NCBI GenBank assembly: GCA_910579595.1
Contig: CAJTVM010000115.1
Location: forward strand, 1-7,210
Direction: 5' to 3'
DNA from: an uncultured Oscillospiraceae bacterium
GTDB lineage: Bacteria; Bacillota; Clostridia; Oscillospirales; Oscillospiraceae
Length of the DNA: 7,210 nt
Under the pieces are notes generated by a model. It made no database searches and was not told the DNA's origin. It saw nothing but the letters and a program-made list of their open reading frames with translations. Positions 1 through 5,489 of the stretch are shown in pieces; the stretch's first letter is position 1, and each line of letters starts with the position of its first letter. The position numbers were made by a program, and so were the translations under genes.

Positions 1-219
1 TTCACCGACGGCTCCATCGGCGCGCTGACGCTGCTGGTGAAGTGCGGGCTGGCGGCATCCAACGGCGAGGCCCGGCGGCTGATCCAGCAGGGCGGCGTGG
101 CCTTGGGCGACGAGAAGATGAGCGACCCTGCGGCGAAGTTCCCCAAGGACAGGTTTGCCGGGGAGGGCGTCATCATCAAGAAGGGCAAAAAGGTGTTCCA
201 CCGGGCCGTTTTGGCGTAA
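1..219 (+). CDS. tyrS: Tyrosyl-tRNA synthetase, C-terminal S4 domain (5' end outside window)
   Basis: Seen: an open frame from base 1 to the TAA at 217-219 gives the last 72 residues of a protein that starts upstream of the window. The piece GLAASNGEARRLIQQGGV, followed by LGDEK and a closing IIKKGKKVFHRAVLA, is the S4-type RNA-binding fold found at the C-terminus of bacterial TyrRS. Known of the family: TyrRS charges tRNA-Tyr with tyrosine in the cytoplasm; the N-terminal Rossmann domain with HIGH/KMSKS motifs does the chemistry and the S4 domain contacts the tRNA. The catalytic part is not in the window, so the name rests on the C-terminal pattern alone. Other S4 proteins (RluB/RsuA, YlmH) are less likely, because the domain sits at the extreme C-terminus with this tail. 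A strong hairpin terminator follows 15 bases after the stop. The gene converges on the dap operon. Confidence 0.88.
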   Translation, partial: FTDGSIGALTLLVKCGLAASNGEARRLIQQGGVALGDEKMSDPAAKFPKDRFAGEGVIIKKGKKVFHRAVLA

Positions 220-234
220 TCGGTATGAAGGATA

Positions 235-270
235 AAAGAGGGGGAACCGCATCTGCGGTTCCCCCTCTTT
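235..270. terminator. Bidirectional intrinsic terminator between tyrS and the tautomerase gene
   Basis: Bases 235-251 and 254-270 are perfect reverse complements (17 bp, two-base centre). The stem is GC-rich in the middle and ends in AAAGAG/CTCTTT, so each strand reads a GC stem followed by a T-containing tract. It lies 15 bases after the tyrS stop and 4 bases beyond the end of the tautomerase gene on the other strand. One hairpin therefore serves both convergent transcripts. Confidence 0.9.
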
Positions 271-274
271 ACTT

Positions 275-490
275 TCAGACTTCCTCGTGCGCTTGGACAT
301 ATTCCATCTTCACCTTGTCAATGGTCCTGCCCCCAATACCAAAATTCAAATCGGGCAGTTCCTTGATGGTGACAGTAAAAAATTCCTGGGGGACGTGCAT
401 GACCTCAGAGGCGGTCTGAGTCAGTTTCTGAATCAGTTCTGTTTTCTGAGCATCGGAAAGCGTCCCGCTTTCCACGGAGATATAAGGCAT
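275..490 (-). CDS. 4-oxalocrotonate tautomerase family protein, DmpI-like
   Basis: Product of 71 residues, MPYISVESGTLSDAQK and onward; family members are usually 60-70. Known: these small enzymes lose the initiator Met and use the exposed Pro1 as catalytic base for enol-keto tautomerisation, forming oligomers. The start at 490 is chosen because it puts Pro directly after Met and has an excellent ribosome binding site (GGAGG at 499-503, 8 bases away). The in-frame upstream start at 508 would bury the proline behind six residues. The segment IKELPDLNFGIGG is the family's conserved C-terminal strand and matches the Phe50 region. By comparison from memory with Pseudomonas 4-OT, the positions of Arg11 and Arg39 are Leu10 and Thr38 here (mature numbering), so the substrate is probably not oxalocrotonate; the pattern resembles the DmpI subgroup. 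It lies 14 bases downstream of dapB and is last in the operon. The physiological substrate is unknown. Confidence 0.85.
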   Translation of the reverse strand: MPYISVESGTLSDAQKTELIQKLTQTASEVMHVPQEFFTVTIKELPDLNFGIGGRTIDKVKMEYVQAHEEV

Positions 491-496
491 TTCCCA

Positions 497-504
497 CACC
501 TCCC
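497..504 (-). promoter_or_regulatory. Ribosome binding site of the tautomerase gene
   Basis: The minus strand reads GGGAGGTG immediately after the dapB stop codon (505-507), with 6-8 bases to the ATG at 490. It fixes the Met-Pro start, and its position implies translation coupled to the end of dapB. Confidence 0.8.
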
Positions 505-1263
505 TCAATGGGCAATGAGATGGGACATATCGTACATACCCGGCGCATCCACCCCGGCCAAGTACTTCGCCGCCTTCACCGCGCCCACGGCGAATACCTC
601 CCGGCTGGCGGCGTGGTGGCTGAACTCGATCACCTCGTCCCGGCCGGCAAACACCACGGAATGGTCGCCCACGATGGTGCCTCCCCGCAGGGAGGAGATG
701 CCGATCTCCCGTTTATCACGGGGCTTGCGCACGCTGTAGCGGTCGTAGGTGTACTGCGCCTCGTAGGGCAGGGCGGAGGCCGCGGCGTCCGCCAGCATCA
801 GCGCGGTGCCGCTGGGGGCGTCCAGCTTGCGGCTGTGGTGGCGCTCAGTGATCTCTACGTCGAAGCTGTCCCCAAGCAGAGCGGTGGCCCGCTTCACCAG
901 ATCCAGCAGGACGTTGATGCCCAGGGACATATTGGCGGACCGGAACACAGGGATGGACTTGGACGCCTCGCCGATCCGGGCAAGCTGTTCCTCCGAATAA
1001 CCGGTGGTGGCCAGCACAACGGGGATTTTGCGCTGGACGCAGAACTCCAGCAGGCCATCCAACGCGGCGGGGTGGGAGAAGTCAATGATAACGTCCCCTT
1101 CCGCGGTGCAGGCGGCGGGGGAGGCGAACACCGGGAACCCATCCAAGGGCTGGCCCAGCAGGTCGATCCCGGCGGACACCTCCACCTCCGGATCATTGGC
1201 GCAGATATCCGCCACCGCCCGGCCCATGTGGCCGCAGCAGCCAGAAATGATTATTTTTCGCAT
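505..1263 (-). CDS. dapB: 4-hydroxy-tetrahydrodipicolinate reductase
   Basis: Cytoplasmic enzyme of the diaminopimelate/lysine pathway. It reduces the DapA product (4-hydroxy-tetrahydrodipicolinate) to tetrahydrodipicolinate with NAD(P)H. The 252 residues are a normal length. Seen in order: the dinucleotide-binding turn ISGCCGHMGRAV (about residues 6-17), DFSHP (61-65), ATTGYS (85-90), and the signature ERHHSRKLDAPSGTA (140-154). In that signature His142 and Lys146 match the catalytic His159/Lys163 pair of the E. coli enzyme, and the glycine/Thr loop binds substrate. The C-terminal FSHHAASREVFAVGAVKAA is also typical. The ATG at 1263 follows AAAGGAG (1270-1276) by 6 bases. It is third of the pathway genes in the operon, separated from dapA by a 202-base stretch that appears to hold an inserted element, and is followed at once by the tautomerase gene. 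Function is secure from the motifs. Confidence 0.97.
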   Translation of the reverse strand: MRKIIISGCCGHMGRAVADICANDPEVEVSAGIDLLGQPLDGFPVFASPAACTAEGDVIIDFSHPAALDGLLEFCVQRKIPVVLATTGYSEEQLARIGEASKSIPVFRSANMSLGINVLLDLVKRATALLGDSFDVEITERHHSRKLDAPSGTALMLADAAASALPYEAQYTYDRYSVRKPRDKREIGISSLRGGTIVGDHSVVFAGRDEVIEFSHHAASREVFAVGAVKAAKYLAGVDAPGMYDMSHLIAH

Positions 1264-1338
1264 GATGAGCTCCTTTGTATTTACACCTCACCTGCTCGCG
1301 ACACGCGGCTTTCCTCAAAGCAACGTCCGCTCAGCTCC

Positions 1339-1359
1339 GTTTCCGCCTTTGGCGAAAAC
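1339..1359 (-). other. 9-bp hairpin in the dapA-dapB spacer
   Basis: Arms 1339-1347 and 1351-1359 have a three-base loop. The single non-Watson-Crick position is G-U on the minus-strand RNA. It belongs to the same structured insert. Confidence 0.5.
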
Positions 1360-1385
1360 TGCGTTCGCTTCCTTGCTTTTCCTCT

Positions 1386-1416
1386 CCCCACAAAGCCCAA
1401 GGACGGCTTTGCGGGG
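1386..1416 (-). other. 12-bp hairpin in the dapA-dapB spacer
   Basis: Left arm 1386-1397 and right arm 1405-1416 enclose a 7-base loop. All pairs are Watson-Crick except one, which is G-U in minus-strand RNA. No T tract follows on the minus strand (a purine-rich stretch does), so it is not a standard intrinsic terminator. It may stabilise or process the dap mRNA. Confidence 0.6.
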
Positions 1417-1465
1417 GCCCAATTGGAATTTTCCGCTGCTCACGACGGTTCGGACGCTATTTTAT

Positions 1466-2353
1466 TTACAGCAGGTTTGCCCGCTTCATGGCCTCGCGGA
1501 GTACCTCCAGGTTTTTCTCGGAGATGTCGCACAGGGGCAGGCGCAGGGACCCCGCCTCCATGCCCAGCAGGTTCATGGCGGCCTTGATGGGGATGGGGTT
1601 GACCTCGGTAAACAGCGCGTCAATGAGATCCATGTACTGGATCTGGATCTTGGAGGCGGCGGCGAAGTCATTGGCCAGGCACAGGTGGGTCATGCGCTGC
1701 ATCACCCCGGGGACAATGTTGGCGGCAACGGAAATCACGCCCTTGGCCCCCAAGGCCATCATGGGCACCACCTGGTCGTCGTTGCCCGACCAGATATAGA
1801 AATCGTCCCCGCACAGGAACCGGGTGTGGGCCAGCAGGGAGAAATTGCCGCTGGCCTCCTTTACTCCGATGATCTTGGGATGCTGGCTGAGCACCTTGTA
1901 GGTTTCGGCGGTAAAGGACACGCCGGTGCGGCTGGGCACGTTGTACAGGATAACCGGCAGTTCCACCCGATCGGCAATATACTCGTAATGTTTGATCAGG
2001 CCCGTCTGGCTGGCCTTGTTGTAGTAGGGGGTGACGTGGAGCAGTGCGTCCGCTCCGGCGTCCTGGGCGTGCTGGGACAGATAGACGGCGGCGGAGGTGT
2101 CGTTGCTCCCCGCGCCGGCGATGACGGTCACCCGATGATCTACCCGCTTCACGCAGAATTCCATGGCGGCAATGTGTTCCCGGATGGACAGGGTGGCGCA
2201 CTCACCGGTGGTGCCGCACACGCACAGCGCGTCCACCCCGGCCTCGATCTGGGAATCGATGAGCCTGGCAAAGGCATCGTAGTTTACAATATTGTTCTGG
2301 TCAAAAGGGGTGACCAGGGCGGTACAGGAACCGGTAAAAACGGGCTGTCTCAT
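1466..2353 (-). CDS. dapA: 4-hydroxy-tetrahydrodipicolinate synthase
   Basis: Condenses pyruvate with aspartate semialdehyde, the first committed step toward diaminopimelate and lysine, in the cytoplasm; a TIM-barrel Schiff-base aldolase. The product is 295 residues, a usual length. Seen: CGTTGE (residues 46-51, Thr48/Thr49 of the active-site triad region), TPYYNK (108-113), LYNVPSRTG (136-144, with Tyr137 and Arg142), GVKEASGN (163-170, Schiff-base Lys165) and WSGND (188-192). All expected catalytic residues are present. Start choice: an in-frame GTG at 2365 would add four residues but lies directly against the AAAGG stretch with no spacing. The ATG at 2353 has that site (about 2366-2371) 11-12 bases upstream and begins MRQPVFTGSCTALVTPF, as the family does. 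It is preceded by a tiny ORF after asd and followed by the structured spacer. The pathway is often feedback-inhibited by lysine at this enzyme in other bacteria; whether that applies here cannot be read from the sequence. Confidence 0.97.
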   Translation of the reverse strand: MRQPVFTGSCTALVTPFDQNNIVNYDAFARLIDSQIEAGVDALCVCGTTGECATLSIREHIAAMEFCVKRVDHRVTVIAGAGSNDTSAAVYLSQHAQDAGADALLHVTPYYNKASQTGLIKHYEYIADRVELPVILYNVPSRTGVSFTAETYKVLSQHPKIIGVKEASGNFSLLAHTRFLCGDDFYIWSGNDDQVVPMMALGAKGVISVAANIVPGVMQRMTHLCLANDFAAASKIQIQYMDLIDALFTEVNPIPIKAAMNLLGMEAGSLRLPLCDISEKNLEVLREAMKRANLL

Positions 2354-2377
2354 GCTTGAATGCACCCTTTCAAATGA

Positions 2378-2452
2378 TTAGTTGGACTGCGGCGGCAATT
2401 TCACCACGATAAAGGCTTCGGCGGCGCTTCTGTAATAGAATACATTTTCCAT
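2378..2452 (-). CDS. Candidate 24-residue small protein or leader peptide between asd and dapA
   Basis: Seen: ATG at 2452, 24 sense codons and TAA at 2378-2380. The product begins MENVFYYRSAAEAF and ends in LPPQSN. Its ribosome binding site, GAGGAG at 2461-2466, overlaps the asd stop codon and sits 8 bases from the ATG, ideal spacing and better than that of dapA. The ORF starts 12 bases after asd ends, and its stop is 24 bases before the dapA ATG, which fits translational coupling along the operon. The peptide has one lysine and no lysine run, so it is not a classic lysine-attenuation leader. I recognise no family. It could be a real small protein, a coupling device that delivers ribosomes to dapA, or a remnant. 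Confidence 0.5.
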   Translation of the reverse strand: MENVFYYRSAAEAFIVVKLPPQSN

Positions 2453-2460
2453 GCCAAAAA

Positions 2461-2466
2461 CTCCTC
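2461..2466 (-). promoter_or_regulatory. Ribosome binding site of the small ORF, overlapping the asd stop
   Basis: The minus strand reads TGAGGAG: the asd stop runs into the Shine-Dalgarno, followed by 8 bases and ATG at 2452. No other start codon uses this site, and dapA is more than 100 bases away. Confidence 0.6.
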
Positions 2467-3550
2467 ATGTTCTCTCAATATATCCCTCCGCACACAGCAG
2501 CTCCGCCAGCTCCACGCCGCCGCCCGCCGCGCCCCGCAGGGTGTTGTGGGACAGGGAGACAAACTTGTAATCATACTGGGTGTCCGGACGCAGGCGGCCG
2601 ATGGATACGGCCATCCCGCCCTCCAGATCCCGGTCCAGCTTGGCCTGGGGACGGTCAGGCTCCTCGAAGTAGTTGAGGAACTGCTTGGGGGCGGTGGGCA
2701 GGTTCAGCTCCTGGGCACGGCCCTTGAAGCTAGCCCAGGCCTCCTTCATCTGCTCCATAGTGGGCTTGTTTTTGAAGGTGACAAAGGCGGCGGCGGTGTG
2801 GCCGTTGGACACGGGCACCCGCAGGCACTGAGCGGTGATGGAGGTGCCCCCGGCGTTGACGATGACGCCGTTTTCCACATGGCCCCACACCTTCAGTGGC
2901 TCCTGCTCGCTCTTTTCCTCCTCGCCGCCGATGTAAGGGATCAGGTTATCCACCATCTCGGGCCAGGTTTTGAAGGTCTTACCCGCGCCGGAAATAGCCT
3001 GGTAGGTGCACACCAGCACCTTTTCCACACCGAACTGGCGCAGGGGAGACAGGGCGGGGACGTAGCTCTGGATGGAGCAGTTGGACTTCACGGCAATGAA
3101 GCCCCGCTTGGTGCCCAGCCGCTTTCGCTGATCCTTGATGACCTCGATGTGCTCCGGGTTCACCTCAGGGATAACCATGGGCACATCGGGGGTCCAGCGG
3201 TGGGCGGAGTTGTTGGACACCACCGGGCACTCGTGGCGGGCGTACTCCTCCTCCAGGGCCTTGATCTCGTCCTTTTTCATATCCACGGCGGAGAACACGA
3301 AATCCACCTGTGCCGTAATCTTCTCCACATCGTCCTGGGCGCTGAGCAGCACCAGATCCTTGGCCTCCTCCGGGATGGGGGTATCCATGGCCCAGCGATC
3401 CGCCACCGCATCCTCATACCGTTTGCCGGCGGAGCGGGGGCTGGCGGCTACCACGGTGAGCTGGAACCAGGGGTGGTTTTCCATGAGGGTGACAAAGCGC
3501 TGGCCCACCATGCCGGTGGCGCCGATGACGCCGACTTTATATTTTTCCAT
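2465..3550 (-). CDS. asd: Aspartate-semialdehyde dehydrogenase (archaeal/fungal type)
   Basis: Makes aspartate 4-semialdehyde from aspartyl phosphate with NADPH, the branch point to lysine/diaminopimelate, threonine and methionine. The product is 361 residues. Seen: the NADP-binding GATGMVGQ (10-17), the catalytic cysteine in KSNCSIQ (Cys158), YQAISGAGKTF (183-193), RVPVSNGHT (244-252, carrying the substrate Arg244 and catalytic His251) and the closing SHNTLRGAAGGG. The SNCSIQ and RVPVSNGHT forms fit the archaeal/yeast branch of the family rather than the E. coli or Bacillus branches, from memory of those signatures. AGGAGG at 3561-3566 lies 10 bases before the ATG. It is the first gene of the dap operon, with a predicted leader of about 128 bases from the promoter near 3685-3713. 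All key residues are present, so it should be active. Confidence 0.96.
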   Translation of the reverse strand: MEKYKVGVIGATGMVGQRFVTLMENHPWFQLTVVAASPRSAGKRYEDAVADRWAMDTPIPEEAKDLVLLSAQDDVEKITAQVDFVFSAVDMKKDEIKALEEEYARHECPVVSNNSAHRWTPDVPMVIPEVNPEHIEVIKDQRKRLGTKRGFIAVKSNCSIQSYVPALSPLRQFGVEKVLVCTYQAISGAGKTFKTWPEMVDNLIPYIGGEEEKSEQEPLKVWGHVENGVIVNAGGTSITAQCLRVPVSNGHTAAAFVTFKNKPTMEQMKEAWASFKGRAQELNLPTAPKQFLNYFEEPDRPQAKLDRDLEGGMAVSIGRLRPDTQYDYKFVSLSHNTLRGAAGGGVELAELLCAEGYIERT

Positions 3551-3568
3551 CGTTCTTCTACCTCCTGT

Positions 3569-3588
3569 GCGCCGCCTGCCGGCTGCGC
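3569..3588 (-). other. Small GC-rich hairpin just upstream of the asd ribosome binding site
   Basis: GCGC at both ends (3569-3572 and 3585-3588) and inner GCC/GGC can pair on the asd leader RNA, two bases upstream of AGGAGG (3561-3566). It is a short imperfect stem that could modulate translation. It may be chance in GC-rich DNA. Confidence 0.25.
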
Positions 3589-3598
3589 AATTTGGGGG

Positions 3599-3627
3599 TT
3601 GCGGCCATGGGGCGGATACGTTATAAT
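3599..3627 (+). promoter_or_regulatory. Predicted sigma-A promoter toward the SpoIID-domain gene
   Basis: TTGCGG (3599-3604), a 17-base spacer and a perfect TATAAT (3622-3627) on the plus strand. Transcription would start near 3634, giving a leader of about 120 bases before the ATG at 3753. The -10 is exact and the -35 matches three of six bases. Sporulation sigma factors often drive spoIID itself, but I could not fit their consensus with correct spacing here. Confidence 0.55.
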
Positions 3628-3639
3628 CATTGTCAAAAG

Positions 3640-3659
3640 AGGTCTAAAAATGCAGACCT
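3640..3659. other. Short inverted repeat in the asd leader, followed by CTTTT on the minus strand
   Basis: AGGTCT (3640-3645) and AGACCT (3654-3659) enclose 8 bases. On the asd transcript the 6-bp stem is followed by CTTTT, so it resembles a weak attenuator. The stem is short and AT-containing, and the T tract is interrupted, so termination would be poor. Confidence 0.25.
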
Positions 3660-3684
3660 TGACCATATTACAATGGTACATACC

Positions 3685-3713
3685 AATATAACATCATCAT
3701 GCTAAAGTGTCAA
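3685..3713 (-). promoter_or_regulatory. Predicted sigma-A promoter of the asd-dap operon
   Basis: The minus strand reads a perfect TTGACA (-35, 3708-3713), exactly 17 bases, then TATATT (-10, 3685-3690, five of six bases). Transcription would start near 3678, about 128 bases before the asd ATG. It is the best housekeeping promoter in the control region. Its -35 lies inside a palindrome that may be an operator. Confidence 0.75.
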
Positions 3714-3727
3714 TTTGACACATTAGC
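3701..3727. promoter_or_regulatory. 27-bp near-perfect palindrome over the asd -35 box: candidate operator
   Basis: GCTAA (3701-3705) pairs with TTAGC (3723-3727), and GTGTCAA (3707-3713) with TTGACAC (3715-3721) around a single central T. Only one symmetric position of the 13-base arms mismatches. The right half-site edge is 25 bases from the SpoIID-domain ATG and the left part covers the asd -35 element. A dimeric repressor bound here would block asd. Part of the symmetry arises because TTGACA is itself in one arm, but the match extends well past the hexamer. I do not assign a regulator. Confidence 0.5.
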
Positions 3728-3742
3728 GTAAAGTGGAGAAAT

Positions 3743-3746
3743 GGAG
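3743..3746 (+). promoter_or_regulatory. Ribosome binding site that sets the start of the SpoIID-domain gene
   Basis: GGAG at 3743-3746 is 6 bases from the ATG at 3753. The other in-frame ATG, at 3741, has its nearest GGAG (3735-3738) only 2 bases away. The 3753 start also gives a cleaner signal peptide (MKRK then a hydrophobic run). Confidence 0.65.
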
Positions 3747-3752
3747 AAGCTC

Positions 3753-5489
3753 ATGAAGCGAAAATTCGTGCAAATTGCAGCCCTGTGCCTGTCTGCGCTA
3801 CTTTTGTCCGCCTATGGAGGGAGGCAGGCCGCCTATGCCGCCCCCGTGGCGGAGCGGATCATCCGGGTGGGCCTGCATTACGGCACCGGGGCCATGGAGG
3901 GACTGAACATGGCCAACAACACCGGCAGCGGCTTCCGCTTCGGGTATTACGACAGCGCCAACCGGTTTGTGGCGCTGGGAAGCACCCCGCAGAAAGCCAT
4001 CTCGGTGGTCAAGACCATGAACGTCTACTACGGCGCCTACAACGGTTACGCCAGCTACCACTCCGCCCTCACCTCCTCCTCCGTGGCGGTAGGCGAGTTC
4101 CACCTGCAGGTTTCGGGGCCGTATTCCACCTTCGCCGAGGCCCAGTCGGCGGCGGCAATCTATGAGGGCGGCTTCCCGGCGTACATCGGCGGGACATTCT
4201 ATGCCCGGATCGGCAATTACACCACCCGGGATCAGGCGGTGGCCGCCCAGGAGGCCCTGGCGGCCCGGGGGATATCCACAGTGCTGAAGGGCACCTCCTC
4301 CTATGGCGTCAACGCGGTAATCACGGGCACCAACACAATCCTGTTCCAGTTTGACGACGAGGGGAAGGGCACCGGCCTGGGGGTCGCGCCCAATGCGGCA
4401 GGGGACGGGAACTACGTCACCCTGAGCAAGGATTGCCTGTACGCCGGCGGCTTCCGTTTCGAACGGATCAACGGCGGCAATATGACGGTGGTGAACATCC
4501 TGGGGCTGGAGGACTACGTGAAGGGCGTGGTCCCCAACGAGATGAGCAGCAGCTGGCCCATAGAGGCGCTGAAGGCCCAGGCGGTGGCGGCGCGCAGCTA
4601 CGCCCTGTCCCTGGGCAGCAAGCACAGCAGCCACCACTTTGATATCTGCTTTGACGTGGACTGCCAAGCCTACTATGGCCGGGGAAAGGCGGGGGCCAAC
4701 TCCGACGCGGCGGTGGACCAGACCGCCGGACAGGTGGCCATCTGCAATGGAAAAATTGCCCAGACCGCCTACTACTCCAGCAACGGCGGGGCCAGTGAAA
4801 GCTCCTCCACCGTCTGGGGGGGCAGCCAGACCAACTACCCCTATCTGGTAGGCAAGGCCGACCCCTATGAGGCGGCGGCCATCAGCGACGACTGGTCAAA
4901 AACCGTCACCTCCGCCACGCTGGTATCCGGCCTGCGGGGGCTGGGCTACCGGGATGTGGGCAGCTCCATCGTCTCTATCGCCGTCACCGCCCTGACCGAT
5001 TCCGGCAACCCCCGGCAGCTCACCTTTACGGACAACAACGGCAAGCAGTTCACCGTCAACACCCGGTATGCGGTGGGGATGCTGGGCCTGCGCTCCTACC
5101 GCTACGGCTTCAACGCGTCGGCGATCCCCCAGCCTTCCGCGGGCTCCGCCTCCCTGAATATCAATGGTATCACCTCCATCAACGGCACCGGCGGGCTGTA
5201 TGCCATTGACGGTTCCGGAAATGTGGTTCCCGTGGGGGATAACGCCTACATCGCCACCGGCAGCGGGATTGTCCAGCCGGGCCAGGGCGGCACAACGTCT
5301 GGAACCGGCACTTTGGGCACCCTGAGCAGCACCACAGGGCAGAACGGCTCGTTCACTTTTGTAGGCAGGGGCTGGGGCCACAACGTGGGCATGAGCCAGT
5401 ATGGCGCATACGCCATGGCGAAGCAGGGATATACTTATCTGCAAATTCTCCAGTTCTACTATACTGGCATTACGGTGGGATATATGTGA
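3753..5489 (+). CDS. Secreted SPOR and SpoIID/LytB domain cell-wall protein
   Basis: 578 residues. Seen in order: a signal peptide (MKRK, hydrophobic 6-20, AYAAP near 27-31 as a likely cleavage site); a low-feature N-terminal region (32-110); a SPOR-like module (about 114-176, GEFHLQVSGPYSTFAEAQSA) of the kind that binds denuded peptidoglycan; and the SpoIID/LytB domain (about 244-455). That domain has LEDYVKGVVPNEM, where Glu263 matches the catalytic Glu of SpoIID, then LKAQAVAARSYAL and YYSSNGGASES. A Gly/Ser/Thr-rich stretch (about 456-532) interrupts the domain before its closing GRGWGHNVGMSQYGAYAMA. His294/His295, Cys299 and Cys304 fall where clostridial SpoIID carries metal-binding His/Cys; binding here is unproven. 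Known: SpoIID is a lytic transglycosylase that cleaves glycan strands during engulfment, and LytB-type relatives act on vegetative wall. The length, SPOR module and queA neighbour argue against this being the canonical spoIID. The gene overlaps queA by 4 bases. Confidence 0.88.
   Translation: MKRKFVQIAALCLSALLLSAYGGRQAAYAAPVAERIIRVGLHYGTGAMEGLNMANNTGSGFRFGYYDSANRFVALGSTPQKAISVVKTMNVYYGAYNGYASYHSALTSSSVAVGEFHLQVSGPYSTFAEAQSAAAIYEGGFPAYIGGTFYARIGNYTTRDQAVAAQEALAARGISTVLKGTSSYGVNAVITGTNTILFQFDDEGKGTGLGVAPNAAGDGNYVTLSKDCLYAGGFRFERINGGNMTVVNILGLEDYVKGVVPNEMSSSWPIEALKAQAVAARSYALSLGSKHSSHHFDICFDVDCQAYYGRGKAGANSDAAVDQTAGQVAICNGKIAQTAYYSSNGGASESSSTVWGGSQTNYPYLVGKADPYEAAAISDDWSKTVTSATLVSGLRGLGYRDVGSSIVSIAVTALTDSGNPRQLTFTDNNGKQFTVNTRYAVGMLGLRSYRYGFNASAIPQPSAGSASLNINGITSINGTGGLYAIDGSGNVVPVGDNAYIATGSGIVQPGQGGTTSGTGTLGTLSSTTGQNGSFTFVGRGWGHNVGMSQYGAYAMAKQGYTYLQILQFYYTGITVGYM

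Larger units (their letters stand above)
1278..1470 (-). repeat. Candidate inserted structured element between dapA and dapB, flanked by an 8-bp direct repeat
   Basis: Seen: TATTTACA occurs at 1278-1285 and again at 1463-1470. The second copy overlaps the dapA stop codon and the first lies just before the dapB ribosome binding site. Removing one copy plus the 177 bases between them would leave the dapA stop followed by 17 bases with AAAGGAG and then the dapB ATG, a normal operon junction. The inside holds three hairpins: 1308-1321 (5 bp), 1339-1359 (9 bp) and 1386-1416 (12 bp). The last two each have one pair that is G-U on the minus-strand RNA but A-C on the plus strand, so the folding strand is that of the dap transcript. 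Near-identical 11-mers, CTGCTCGCGAC (1292-1302) and CTGCTCACGAC (1436-1446), lie near both ends. I see no coding potential and no clear terminal inverted repeats. Inference: a dispersed MITE- or REP-like repeat with a target duplication. Confidence 0.5.

Noticed and set aside
491..508. Upstream ATG at 508 for the tautomerase
   Set aside because: It would place six residues before Met-Pro and remove the catalytic N-terminal proline. It also lies upstream of the strong ribosome binding site that serves 490.
1004..2359. A 451-codon plus-strand open frame opposite dapA and dapB
   Set aside because: It is a shadow of GC-rich coding sequence on the minus strand. The minus frames carry complete DapA and DapB motifs, while the plus translation is Gly/His/Pro-biased with no domain.
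2354..2365. GTG at 2365 as the dapA start
   Set aside because: It abuts the AAAGG sequence with no spacer, and the four extra residues are not typical of the family.
3551..3678. Lysine riboswitch or lysine T-box in the asd leader
   Set aside because: The predicted leader is only about 128 bases, with one weak 6-bp stem and no AGGGTGGACT-like T-box sequence or five-stem lysine aptamer. A lysine aptamer alone would need more room.
3715..3743. TTGACA at 3715-3720 as a plus-strand -35 box
   Set aside because: A 17-base spacer puts the -10 at 3738-3743 (GAAATG), which does not resemble TATAAT and overlaps the gene start. The hexamer is explained by the palindrome.
3741..3752. ATG at 3741 as start of the SpoIID-domain gene
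   Set aside because: Its nearest GGAG is only 2 bases away, and it adds MEKL before the natural MKRK signal-peptide start at 3753, which has proper spacing.
3798..4667. A 289-codon minus-strand open frame opposite the SpoIID-domain gene
   Set aside because: The plus frame has a signal peptide, SPOR and SpoIID motifs; the minus translation is an antisense shadow rich in His, Gly and Val.
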